Below are positions 1 through 6,711 of a stretch of 8,498 nt of DNA, in pieces. How positions within the stretch are numbered: the stretch's first letter is position 1; the number at the start of each line of letters is the position of its first letter. A program made the translations under genes and the position numbers. Source of the DNA: a bacterium (GTDB lineage: Bacteria > Babelota > Babeliae > Babelales > CAIQNR01); the NCBI GenBank assembly GCA_947502805.1, contig CANNBR010000035.1, positions 1 through 8,498 on the forward strand, read 5' to 3'. The notes under the pieces were generated by a model. That model made no database searches, was not told the DNA's origin, and was given only the letters and a program-made list of their open reading frames with translations.

Positions 1-216
1 GCAGCTTTTTGCAGCAGCATTAATACGAGTAATGAAAAGCGCACGAGATGTACGTTTTTTTAACTTTCTTCCAACAAAGGCATAAGCCATTGCACGGAGT
101 AAGGTTTCTTTAGCGCGTCTAAAAATGTTACCGCGTTGTCCCCAGTAACCTTTAGTTTGCTTAAGTAATTTTTTATGACGTTTTTTGGTAGCTATACCGC
201 GTTTAACTCTAGTCAT
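1..216 (-). CDS. rplT: 50S ribosomal protein L20 (partial, C-terminus beyond the left edge)
   Basis: L20 is a 23S rRNA-binding protein needed for early assembly of the large ribosomal subunit. In many bacteria it also represses its own operon at the translational level. The 72 codons present begin MTRVKRGIATKKRHKK and continue through KGYWGQRGN, RRAKETLLRAMAYAF and ARG/LYS-rich RALFITRINAAA. These are the characteristic N-terminal basic helix and rRNA-binding segments of the family. A full L20 is about 115-120 residues, so roughly the last 45 are off the window and no stop codon is seen. The ATG at 216 is preceded by a GGAT Shine-Dalgarno-like stretch and lies 11 nt after the rpmI stop, the last visible step of the infC-rpmI-rplT series. 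Identification is firm. Whether L20 autoregulation operates here cannot be judged. Confidence 0.96.
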   Translation of the reverse strand, partial: MTRVKRGIATKKRHKKLLKQTKGYWGQRGNIFRRAKETLLRAMAYAFVGRKLKKRTSRALFITRINAAAKSC

Positions 217-227
217 GTTTTATCCAT

Positions 228-425
228 TTACCAATAAGGGAGTAAGAGAGAGACTCTTTTTACGTCTACAGCGGCAATGTATCCACCTAAACGTAATTGT
301 CTTTTTTTCTTGCGTGATTTCTTTGTTAAGATGTGACGTCTTAAAGAACTAGCACGTTTTATTTTGTCTTTACCAACGCGTTTAAAGCGTTTTTTTGCTG
401 CTGAGTTTGTTTTCATTTTTGGCAT
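228..425 (-). CDS. rpmI: 50S ribosomal protein L35
   Basis: L35 is a small, very basic component of the large ribosomal subunit. The 65-residue product matches the family length and opens with the signature MPKMKTNSAAKKRFK, followed by the conserved HILTKKSRKKKRQLR block around residues 31-45. More than a third of the residues are Lys or Arg. The tail (about residues 46-65, GGYIAAVDVKRVSLLLPYW) is more divergent than the body but of normal length. The ATG at 425 has an AGGT Shine-Dalgarno-like core about 5 nt upstream, adjoining the end of infC. The gene sits 10 nt after infC and 11 nt before rplT, the classical order, so it is expected to be co-transcribed and translationally coupled with them. 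Confidence 0.97.
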   Translation of the reverse strand: MPKMKTNSAAKKRFKRVGKDKIKRASSLRRHILTKKSRKKKRQLRLGGYIAAVDVKRVSLLLPYW

Positions 426-435
426 TGTGTACCTA

Positions 436-987
436 TCACTTCTTCAAAAAGAACATTTTTGACCACGTTTTACCGGCATTAGATTCTTTTTCTTCGCCAA
501 GGCGTTCAGACAATCCTTCTGCTATAAAACTGCGGTTTATTTTATCGAACAATTGGCCGCCCTGTTCTGCTTTAAAGGCAACCTCTCGTCCATGAAATTG
601 GACCGTGATTTTTAGACGATTACCGTCTTTTAAGAACTCAACCGCTTGCGTGATCTTACGTTCATAATCATGGTCACCAATTTTTGGACGAATTTTTATC
701 TCTTTAACGAGAATAATTTTTTGATTTTTCTTAGCTTCAGTCTGCTTTTTCTTAGTCTTGTACAGTTCTTTTCCATGATCCATGATTTTTACTACTGGAA
801 CATCATAAGCACCGCTTTCTGAGAGCATCACAAGATCAAGGCCAGCTTCACGTGCTTGCGCAAGTGCATCAAGTCTCGGTATTACACCTATGTTGGTCCC
901 ATCAGCAGTAATTAACTGGACCTGAGGTGCTCGTATTGCTTCATTGGCCAATTGTTGGCCAACTTTATTGGTAGTATTTTCTTTCAA
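436..987 (-). CDS. infC: Translation initiation factor IF-3, UUG start
   Basis: IF3 binds the 30S subunit, prevents premature 50S joining and checks the start codon and initiator tRNA. The 183-residue product has the N-terminal domain at about residues 14-82 (NEAIRAPQVQLI; then PVVKIMDHGKELY, where the family usually has PPVCRIMDYGK). A lysine-rich linker covers 77-92. The C-terminal domain covers about 93-183, with the hallmark KEIKIRPKIGDHDYERK, AVEFLKDGNRLKI and FHGRE. The extreme C-terminus (NAGKTWSKMFFLKK) replaces the usual GRxMxMxLxP-type ending. The start is TTG at 987: the frame is closed by a TAA about 24 nt upstream, there is no in-frame ATG until residue 54, and AAGGAAG lies 7 nt before the TTG. 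A rare start codon is typical of infC, where it permits autoregulation in some bacteria. The gene lies 48 nt after recA. Confidence 0.96.
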   Translation of the reverse strand: MKENTTNKVGQQLANEAIRAPQVQLITADGTNIGVIPRLDALAQAREAGLDLVMLSESGAYDVPVVKIMDHGKELYKTKKKQTEAKKNQKIILVKEIKIRPKIGDHDYERKITQAVEFLKDGNRLKITVQFHGREVAFKAEQGGQLFDKINRSFIAEGLSERLGEEKESNAGKTWSKMFFLKK

Positions 988-994
988 TGAATTA

Positions 995-1002
995 CTTCCT
1001 TT
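995..1002 (-). promoter_or_regulatory. infC ribosome binding site deciding a TTG start
   Basis: Minus-strand AAAGGAAG ends 7 nt before the TTG at 987. It is the only strong purine-rich Shine-Dalgarno in the 48-nt recA-infC gap. It supports TTG as the genuine initiation codon and rules out a much shorter protein beginning at the first internal ATG. Confidence 0.75.
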
Positions 1003-1035
1003 AAAAACTGTTTATCATCTTTTGCTTTTGGTTAT

Positions 1036-2109
1036 TTAGAGCGCTGTGCGTGCTGCTGTAATGACTGATTGAACCTTCGCTCTAATTGCCAACGCAACCT
1101 CTTTTTCTTGTTTTAAATAGGCAAGAGCTTGTTCTCGCCCCTGAGCCATTTTGTTTCCTTCGTAGGCAAACCATGACCCGGATTGAGCAACAACTCCATA
1201 AAGAATTGCAGCATCTAAAAGATCAAGCTCACGTGAAATTCCTTCATTAAAAAGAAGATCAACCTCAATGCGCCTAAATGGAGCCGAAACTTTATTTTTA
1301 GCTACTTTAATAGCAACTCTATTACCAATATGTACTTCGTCTTTTTTCAAACTTGCAATTCGGCGAACATCAAGGCGAACTGAAGCATAAAACTTAAGAG
1401 CATTACCACCAGTTGTTGTTTCTTTATTTGCAAAAGCCATACCGCCAATAGTGTGTCGGATCTGGTTGATAAAGATCAAAATAGTTTTTGACTTATGCAC
1501 AATTGGAGTCAATTTCCTTAATGCTTGAGACATTAAACGGGCTTGAAGTCCAACATGAGTATCTCCCATGTCCCCTTCAAGTTCAGCTTTTGGAACAAGT
1601 GCCGCAACAGAGTCTATGACGACAATATCAACAGCGCCTGAACGAATAAGCATTTCTGCAATATCAAGTGCCTGTTCGCCATAATCTGGCTGAGAAATGA
1701 TAAGCTCATTAATATTAATGCCTAATTTTCCAGCATGTTCAGCATCAAGTGCGTGCTCAGCATCTATAAATGCACAGATACCACCGTTTCTTTGTGACTG
1801 AGCAATAGCCTGAAGAGCTAAAGTAGTTTTACCAGAAGCTTCAGGTCCATAAATTTCAATAACTCTTCCCATTGGATACCCACCAACTCCAAGAGCTTGG
1901 TCAAGGAGAATCGAACCAGTAGAAACCACCTCAATACTTGCTCCAGCAGAGTCACCAAGGAGCATAACAGCCCCTTTTCCATAGTGCTTATCAATTTGAG
2001 CAAAAGTAACTTCAAGAGCCTTCTGTTTAGCCGATAGCTCAGCATTTTCCATGCTGTCTTTTAGCTTAGCAGTCGAGTCAGAGGGATGTTGCGGTGTCTT
2101 TGGTTTCAT
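1036..2109 (-). CDS. recA: Recombinase RecA
   Basis: RecA forms ATP-dependent filaments on single-stranded DNA, drives strand exchange and stimulates self-cleavage of LexA-type repressors. In the 357-residue product the Walker A motif GPEASGKT is at 88-95, the FIDAEHALD strand with the catalytic Glu at about 114-122, and Walker B VVIDSV at 163-168. Loop L1 ([14 protein letters not shown]) is near 178-191, followed by FINQIR at 213-218, loop L2 near 219-234 and [17 protein letters not shown] at 231-247. L2 reads [10 protein letters not shown], one residue longer than the usual IGVMFGNPE. The protein ends soon after the C-terminal domain and lacks the acidic tail seen in E. coli. The N-terminus is about 19 residues longer than typical. 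ATG 2109 is preferred because it lies 2 nt after the upstream stop (TAG-TT-ATG, suggesting coupling). An internal Met20 at 2052 is a possible alternative with a weaker ribosome site. Confidence 0.97.
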   Translation of the reverse strand: MKPKTPQHPSDSTAKLKDSMENAELSAKQKALEVTFAQIDKHYGKGAVMLLGDSAGASIEVVSTGSILLDQALGVGGYPMGRVIEIYGPEASGKTTLALQAIAQSQRNGGICAFIDAEHALDAEHAGKLGININELIISQPDYGEQALDIAEMLIRSGAVDIVVIDSVAALVPKAELEGDMGDTHVGLQARLMSQALRKLTPIVHKSKTILIFINQIRHTIGGMAFANKETTTGGNALKFYASVRLDVRRIASLKKDEVHIGNRVAIKVAKNKVSAPFRRIEVDLLFNEGISRELDLLDAAILYGVVAQSGSWFAYEGNKMAQGREQALAYLKQEKEVALAIRAKVQSVITAARTAL

Positions 2110-2111
2110 AA

Positions 2112-4079
2112 CTAGTCTTTCACAGGGGATATTGAATTGTTGACTTTTATTGTAGCAGTTCTAAACAAAGACGCAATAAAGGCCTGTGAAAAGACTGCGT
2201 TATTACGCTCAAAAACCATTTTTAAGATTTCTGATTTCTTCTCTTTAAACTCATTTTCATCTATTTCTTCTAGTTGATCGAGACGTATAACGATCCCTTT
2301 TGTAGGAGAAAATGAAGCAAGAACTGCACCTTTCCAATCAAGACTAAAGCATTCTTCTGTAAATCCTAGCTCTGCCAATTCTTTAATTTGCTTTTCATCG
2401 TCCATTTTTACCAGTTGAGTTGAGCTTATTTTTCCACCATCAACAGGAGAAAAAGCCTTATTTTTAAGTACATTGTTTTTTGCTTCTCTAACTGCTGCTT
2501 CAAGGGCTTTGGTCGCTTGAGCTTCGTAAAAATCAGCAACAACTTTTGTTTTGACCGTAGCAAAAGGAGCTTCTTCAGTTTTTGTTCTTGCTTCTAGTTG
2601 AACAATAATCCCTTTGCCATTCATAACGAAAGCATTAAAGTCTCCTTCGTTTCGCAAAGCAAATAAGCGTTGTTCGATAAGGTCTTGAGAGTCTCTTTTT
2701 ACATTATTCATAGTTGTTTTTGCACCATGATGAGCAGAAACAAAAGCATCACGAGCTTCTTGAGGATTTTCCTGGCGAGATAACTGATTCGCTTGTCTAG
2801 TAAACTCTGACTTGAATTTTTGTTCAAGCAAGGTTTTTTCAATAGTGCTTTTCACTGCATCGAATGTTTCAAAAGTAGCATCTTTGCGCGCAACGCGTTG
2901 TAAGATTACAAATCCTTTTTCAACTTGAACTACAGAAGAAATTTCACCATCTTCTTTTAATTTGAAAGCTGCTTTTTCATATTCTTTTTCATGCGTACCG
3001 CGTTTAAAGAAATCAACAAGTCCGCCATTGTTTGCTGTTTTTTTATTCGAAGAATATTCTTTTGCTAGTTTTTCAAAAGCAGCTGGATCTTCTGTTAATT
3101 GGCCACGTACCGTTGTTGCTTCTTGCGCTAAAGTTTTGAGCCCTTTTCCAGCAACGTCATCAAAAACAATTTCGCGTACTTTTATGTGTAGCGGATCTTT
3201 TACAAAACGAGTTGATTTATTTTTACCGTAATAAGCATCAAGTTCGCTTTTTTCAACAGTTACTCCAAAATCTTCTGGCAAAAAAGTCCAAAGAGCAGCT
3301 GTACGTGTTTCTGGAGCCCAATAGCGCTTTGCTAGTTTGTTTTGTTCATTAAAAAAAGATTTTAATTGTTCGTCCGTTGCACCTTTTGTTTTTTCACTGG
3401 CTAAAAAAGTATCAAGTGAAAATGTTTGGTAAGAAAACTTTTTAGCTAATTTTTGTTCGGTGTACAAAGCTTTGATCATATAAGAAGGAACAAAAAAAGC
3501 TGACTGAAGCATAAGAACTGCAAATTGTTTTTTTAGATTTTCTTCGAGTTGCCTTTCAACGGCAGGCATTTGGCCAGTTCCTTTTAAATATTCAAGAGCA
3601 GCATAAATATCAAGTTTGCCTTGTGGGGTAAATACTTCTTGAGGAAGAGTTTCGCCTACCTCTTGCATTAAAAATCGAGGGTCAGCAAGGCGTGCTTCTA
3701 AGTATCCATGCGCAATGTTAATATTCATGTTATGTGCAAATTGATCAACAAGCTCAGCATGAATTAAACGGTTGGCTGCATTTATTTGAGGGTTTGGGTT
3801 CATGCCCATAGCCTTCATATAAAGATCAGCATTTTTACCATACTGCTGACGAATTTGAGAAATTTGACGGTCTTCTTGAGCAACAGCGCGTTGGAATAAT
3901 TGACGAGATATTTCTACCCCATTGACCATCGCTATACCTTCAAAACTATTTCCTTTGAAGTATTTAAAAAGTATCCCTGAAAGCCCAATACCTCCGAACA
4001 TAGTCAGAAATAAAATCCCCATGAAAATTCTACCCGCTGTTCCTTTTATGAATTTTCTCATTGATATAATGATTGCCAT
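2112..4079 (-). CDS. ppiD: PpiD-like membrane-anchored periplasmic folding factor (SurA_N/parvulin type)
   Basis: Proteins of the PpiD/SurA group chaperone newly exported proteins at the periplasmic side of the inner membrane. The 655-residue product (E. coli PpiD is 623) has a short basic N-terminus, one membrane anchor at about 16-39, then a PpiD-like segment ([18 protein letters not shown], 49-66) opening a long helical SurA_N-type region to about 250. A parvulin-like domain spans about 297-396 ([43 protein letters not shown]). A helical C-terminal part follows. One conserved parvulin His remains (H298), but the second is Val391 in GFVIL and the usual Cys/Asp position appears to be Asn345. 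The domain is therefore probably non-catalytic, as in E. coli PpiD. ATG 4079 has AAAGGG upstream; Met7 has none. The gene is 5 nt after the SPOR-like gene and 2 nt before recA. The family is clear; strict PpiD orthology is less certain. Confidence 0.87.
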   Translation of the reverse strand: MAIIISMRKFIKGTAGRIFMGILFLTMFGGIGLSGILFKYFKGNSFEGIAMVNGVEISRQLFQRAVAQEDRQISQIRQQYGKNADLYMKAMGMNPNPQINAANRLIHAELVDQFAHNMNINIAHGYLEARLADPRFLMQEVGETLPQEVFTPQGKLDIYAALEYLKGTGQMPAVERQLEENLKKQFAVLMLQSAFFVPSYMIKALYTEQKLAKKFSYQTFSLDTFLASEKTKGATDEQLKSFFNEQNKLAKRYWAPETRTAALWTFLPEDFGVTVEKSELDAYYGKNKSTRFVKDPLHIKVREIVFDDVAGKGLKTLAQEATTVRGQLTEDPAAFEKLAKEYSSNKKTANNGGLVDFFKRGTHEKEYEKAAFKLKEDGEISSVVQVEKGFVILQRVARKDATFETFDAVKSTIEKTLLEQKFKSEFTRQANQLSRQENPQEARDAFVSAHHGAKTTMNNVKRDSQDLIEQRLFALRNEGDFNAFVMNGKGIIVQLEARTKTEEAPFATVKTKVVADFYEAQATKALEAAVREAKNNVLKNKAFSPVDGGKISSTQLVKMDDEKQIKELAELGFTEECFSLDWKGAVLASFSPTKGIVIRLDQLEEIDENEFKEKKSEILKMVFERNNAVFSQAFIASLFRTATIKVNNSISPVKD

Positions 4080-4084
4080 GGCTG

Positions 4085-4792
4085 TTAACCCTTTCTTTTT
4101 TCGATAATCTCTACTTTTTTAATGTGTTCTTTTTTTTGTATGATGCCCGCTATTTTTTGCAAGTCCTCTTTTTTTTCATATTCCCCTGTTACTGCTTGGT
4201 ACCAGGTAACAGTGCGACCTTTTTGTGTTTTACTGCTTCGTTTTTGCACTGTTGCTTGAGGGTCTAAGATTTTTACTCGATCTATAAACTCAGTTGCAGC
4301 AGATAGTGTACCAAACCCTGCAAGAGGAGCAACAAACACTGTAGTAGATTTTAGTTGAATGGCAACTTCTGCAATTAGTTTTTCAACTTGTTTTTTCTCT
4401 TCATTAAGAGCGGTCTTTGATGGTTCAACAGTAGTTGGTTCTTCTATCTCTATAATTTCTTCTTGGTCATCTGATCCATTAGTATCTTCTGAACTATTTG
4501 TTTCATTAGCGTCTTCTTGTTCGAATTCACTACTGTCGCGATCATTCATTGTGTAAAGGGCATAGCTAATACGATCAGCAAATGATTCTTCTTCTATTTT
4601 TGCAACGAACCGTTGAAGCGCTCTTCTATGTCCCCAAAAATAGCCAAGAATAAAGCATAAAAATCCAAAAATGAGAGCGCCTGAAATAATCCAGCTTACT
4701 TGGCGATTAGGGATAAAAAGTCCGACACGATGATCCTCATGCTTTGTAAGAATGCCAAGAGAATTTTGTAATTTTGTTAACCATTTTTTCAT
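4085..4792 (-). CDS. Single-pass membrane protein with an acidic linker and SPOR-like C-terminal domain
   Basis: I do not recognise a named family for the whole 235-residue protein. It has a basic cytoplasmic N-terminus (1-32), one transmembrane helix at about 33-54 (WIISGALIFGFLCFILGYFW) followed by HRR, a stretch to about 86, and a low-complexity acidic linker at about 87-121 rich in Glu, Asp, Ser and Asn. A compact C-terminal domain covers about 151-231. There VFVAPLAGFGTLSAATEFIDRVK and YQAVTGEYEKKEDLQKIAGII resemble the two beta-alpha halves of a SPOR (peptidoglycan-binding) fold. This architecture is that of cell-division or envelope SPOR proteins (DedD/FtsN style), with the domain placed in the periplasm. 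Its ATG overlaps the miaA stop (ATGA, 4789-4792), and ppiD follows after 5 nt, so it is translationally coupled to both. The SPOR assignment rests on pattern only. Confidence 0.65.
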   Translation of the reverse strand: MKKWLTKLQNSLGILTKHEDHRVGLFIPNRQVSWIISGALIFGFLCFILGYFWGHRRALQRFVAKIEEESFADRISYALYTMNDRDSSEFEQEDANETNSSEDTNGSDDQEEIIEIEEPTTVEPSKTALNEEKKQVEKLIAEVAIQLKSTTVFVAPLAGFGTLSAATEFIDRVKILDPQATVQKRSSKTQKGRTVTWYQAVTGEYEKKEDLQKIAGIIQKKEHIKKVEIIEKRKG

Positions 4793-5751
4793 GCATTGCT
4801 CCCTTCCACGTTTTTAAGAAACTCAGCTACTCTTTTTTTGAAAGCAGCAAGAGATTCCTGCGTATCGGTAATTGGTACTTCTTTGACCTCACTAGGTGTA
4901 TGTACATGCGGGGCAAGGGACTTTTCTAACATTCGCCAGAAGGTCATTTGTCGCTTTGCGTAGTGGCGTGTTTTTTGCGCGATGACTTGTACTACTGTTT
5001 GATAGTCTTCTGAATACTCAAGAGCATTCAGTATAACGTCATAGCCTATTAGTTTTTTACGTTTTAAGAAAGGTGCCCAAGAACTTTTTTGTAAATCTGC
5101 AACTTCTTCAATCCATCCACTTTGTACCATTTTTGCTGTTCGTTCATTAATGCGTTGATACAAATTCTCTCTATCTCGAGAAAGGCATAAAAGAAGACAA
5201 GGCACTCCTAACCCTTCATACGTAGGCTGCAATGAAGCTATCGACCTTTGTAATGAAGCAAGAGTAAGTGCGCGTTCAATGCGATAACGATCATTGGGAT
5301 GAAGCACTTGCGCCCGTTCAGGGTCAGCAGCCACTAGTTGCTCCCACAAATCTTCGGTTGTTTTGTTTTTGAATTTTTCATCGGTACCTGTAATGGAAGC
5401 AGTTTCTTTTGATGGGGGAAAAAACAAGGATTTTATGTAAAACCCTGAACCTCCCACAACTACCGGTATCGCCCCTCTTGCCCAGATTTCTTTACAGACG
5501 GCAAGCAAAGCTTTTTTATATTCCACGACAGTGTAGTCACGTGGTTCATCAAGAACATCAAAAAGATGATGGGTAATTTTTTCATTTTTCCAATCAGGTT
5601 TTGCTGTTCCAATAGAAAGGGGCGTATAAAGCTGCCCAACATCACAATTGACGATTTCTATTGGTGCAACATCTGCTAGCGCAACAGCATAATCTGACTT
5701 TCCTACAGCGGTAGGCCCATAGATAAAGATGATAGATTTTTGTTTATGCAT
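4789..5751 (-). CDS. miaA: tRNA dimethylallyltransferase MiaA
   Basis: MiaA transfers a dimethylallyl group from DMAPP to N6 of adenosine 37 in tRNAs that read codons starting with U, which stabilises codon pairing. The 320-residue product is of normal length. It has the P-loop GPTAVGKS at 12-19, the segment IVNCDVGQLYTPLSIGTAKP at 33-52 (the usual DSxQ-type motif, here DVGQ), VVVGGSGFYIKSLFF at 97-111 and HPNDRYRIERAL at 151-162. The tRNA-binding C-terminal part includes LIGYDVILNAL at 234-244 and TRHYAKRQMTFWRML at 261-275. The ATG at 5751 has an AGG 5 nt upstream, and the frame begins only a few residues before the P-loop as expected. It is the first gene of the seven-gene minus-strand series and overlaps the next by 4 nt. 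Confidence 0.96.
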   Translation of the reverse strand: MHKQKSIIFIYGPTAVGKSDYAVALADVAPIEIVNCDVGQLYTPLSIGTAKPDWKNEKITHHLFDVLDEPRDYTVVEYKKALLAVCKEIWARGAIPVVVGGSGFYIKSLFFPPSKETASITGTDEKFKNKTTEDLWEQLVAADPERAQVLHPNDRYRIERALTLASLQRSIASLQPTYEGLGVPCLLLCLSRDRENLYQRINERTAKMVQSGWIEEVADLQKSSWAPFLKRKKLIGYDVILNALEYSEDYQTVVQVIAQKTRHYAKRQMTFWRMLEKSLAPHVHTPSEVKEVPITDTQESLAAFKKRVAEFLKNVEGSNA

Positions 5752-5783
5752 ACATACCTGCCCCGAAGTAAAACAACTGATAT

Positions 5784-5864
5784 AATGATAGTGAATAGTG
5801 TACAGGCATGTTGCATTTCGTTCAAATCAGGCGACTGGTTTTGGCAGTTGTACATACTATCATT
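5784..5864. repeat. Nine-bp inverted repeat bracketing the putative miaA promoter
   Basis: AATGATAGT at 5784-5792 is the exact reverse complement of ACTATCATT at 5856-5864. A further GTAC/GTAC pair lies just inside (5800-5803 and 5850-5853). The arms enclose about 63 bp that contain the candidate miaA -35 and -10. This could be a regulator site or a chance match in AT-rich DNA. Confidence 0.35.
5797..5825 (-). promoter_or_regulatory. Candidate promoter of the miaA-to-rplT gene series
   Basis: On the minus strand, TTGAAC (5825-5820) and TACACT (5802-5797) are separated by 17 nt. Each matches the sigma70 consensus at 4 of 6 positions. Transcription would begin near 5790, giving a leader of about 40 nt before the miaA ATG. 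TATCAT just downstream is an alternative -10 but has no good -35. Confidence 0.4.
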
Positions 5865-5950
5865 GCGAGCTTACTCTACCCACACAAGCTTGCAATTACA
5901 GGACTTTTTCTTGTTACATTCTAGCATTACCATGAAGATGATGAGTAAAG

Positions 5951-5984
5951 AAAATAAGCCGCTGGAAAACCAACAGCTTATTTT
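5951..5984 (-). terminator. Rho-independent terminator of carD
   Basis: The arms 5951-5965 and 5970-5984 form a 15-bp stem around a 4-nt loop. In minus-strand RNA every position pairs, including two G-U wobbles, and the stem runs into a U-rich tail (TTTTCTTT). In plus-strand RNA the same two positions are A-C mismatches, so the hairpin is better suited to ending carD transcription. It starts 27 nt after the carD stop. A T-run on the other side (to 5987) may allow weaker termination of plus-strand transcripts. Confidence 0.8.
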
Positions 5985-6011
5985 TTTACTACCGTAGACA
6001 ATCTTTAAAAA

Positions 6012-6551
6012 CTATCGTTCAAACGAAGGTGCCTTTGGAGAACCCATCATTATTGAAGGAACAAGATAAGAACGTAAACGTTCAATTGCCTTATCTTCAT
6101 CGAGACGTTCAGACGCAGAAATTTCTTCAACGAGTAAGCCTTCTGTTTTTAAGAGGAGACTTTTTTCACCAAAGGAAAGTTCTTTGTGCTGAGAAATATG
6201 TTTAAGATCGCGATAAATATCAGAGATATCCTTTAAAGATCCTGTACGTAACTTTGATTGATAATCTTTATTCCTTTTATTCCAGTTGCTTGCACCAGAT
6301 TCAAGAGACTTTATCTGCCGTGCAGGCTGCCCTAATGTTTCCAACATAGTAGAGATCGAGGTGCTTGAACTAAGGGTACGCACTCCAACTTCTTCTATCT
6401 TATCTTTAGGGATCATGATGGTCATGTCTTTGTTTTGAAACTTTAACTCATAAAAAACCATTGACTGAGCGCCAATGTTTCTTTCGAACACGCGACAAAT
6501 CGACGCGACTCCGTGTCCTGGATATACTACTTTATCGTTGAGCGAGAACAT
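6012..6551 (-). CDS. carD: CarD-family transcriptional regulator
   Basis: CarD-family proteins bind the RNA polymerase beta subunit and the upstream edge of the -10 region, and they modulate open-complex stability at many promoters. The 179-residue product starts MFSLNDKVVYPGHGVASI, the classic opening of the Tudor-like RNA polymerase-interacting domain (about 1-60, ending IPKDKIEEVGVR). The helical DNA-binding domain covers about 65-160 and includes NWNKRNKDYQSKLRTGSL, with Trp90 at the position of the minor-groove-wedging Trp of mycobacterial CarD, followed by IYRDLKHISQHKELSFGEK. ATG 6551 is chosen over the in-frame ATG at 6602 because AAAGGGA lies 6 nt upstream, the family begins here, and the likely transcription start falls near 6605. 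It appears monocistronic, with its own terminator downstream. Confidence 0.93.
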   Translation of the reverse strand: MFSLNDKVVYPGHGVASICRVFERNIGAQSMVFYELKFQNKDMTIMIPKDKIEEVGVRTLSSSTSISTMLETLGQPARQIKSLESGASNWNKRNKDYQSKLRTGSLKDISDIYRDLKHISQHKELSFGEKSLLLKTEGLLVEEISASERLDEDKAIERLRSYLVPSIMMGSPKAPSFER

Positions 6552-6557
6552 ATGGGA

Positions 6558-6564
6558 TCCCTTT
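6558..6564 (-). promoter_or_regulatory. carD ribosome binding site deciding the start
   Basis: Minus-strand AAAGGGA ends 6 nt before ATG 6551. No Shine-Dalgarno precedes the in-frame ATG at 6602, so the shorter 179-residue protein is preferred over the 196-residue reading. Confidence 0.75.
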
Positions 6565-6611
6565 CTCAGAGATACCTCTACCAAGATTTGAGCAGCGCTC
6601 ATGCATGGAGA

Positions 6612-6620
6612 AATATATCA
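6612..6620 (-). promoter_or_regulatory. Candidate extended -10 promoter of carD
   Basis: Minus-strand TGATATATT (6620-6612) is an extended -10 (TGn plus TATATT, 5 of 6 to TATAAT). No convincing -35 stands 16-18 nt upstream, which is tolerated for extended -10 promoters. Transcription would begin near 6605, about 54 nt before the carD ATG. Confidence 0.45.
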
Positions 6621-6662
6621 TAATTAAACAATTTTTCACATCCGACTCTTTTCGGCTACGGT

Positions 6663-6684
6663 GAGCGCTTGTTTAAAGGCGCTC
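6663..6684. repeat. Inverted repeat between the carD and flippase promoters
   Basis: GAGCGC (6663-6668) and GCGCTC (6679-6684) are perfect inverted arms. They extend to 8 bp with a G-T wobble and a T-A pair, leaving a 6-nt centre GTTTAA. A further AGCGCTC occurs at 6594-6600. The repeat lies 27 bp upstream of the flippase -35 and about 43 bp upstream of the carD -10. It has no T-run, so an operator is likelier than a terminator. Confidence 0.45.
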
Positions 6685-6711
6685 TTGAATGAATGGTGTT
6701 TAGCGGTACGG

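Noticed and set aside
2050..2052. Alternative recA start at Met20
   Set aside because: It would match typical RecA length, but its ribosome site is weak, while the ATG at 2109 lies 2 nt after the preceding stop and suits coupled translation. It is kept only as an alternative.
2962..3231. Open frame of 89 codons on the plus strand
   Set aside because: It lies wholly inside the ppiD-like gene on the other strand, has no ribosome site and no recognisable family.
5778..5786. TGATATAAT on the plus strand, a perfect extended -10 between miaA and carD
   Set aside because: There is no -35 match at the right distance, and only the antisense of the carD terminator and carD lies downstream. It coincides with the AT-rich miaA leader.
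5740..5997. Open frame of 85 codons on the plus strand
   Set aside because: It spans the miaA leader and the carD terminator hairpin, has no ribosome site, and its composition is not protein-like.
6552..6602. Seventeen-codon N-terminal extension of CarD from the ATG at 6602
   Set aside because: No ribosome site precedes it, the family starts at MFSLNDKVVYPGHG, and the probable transcription start is at about 6605.
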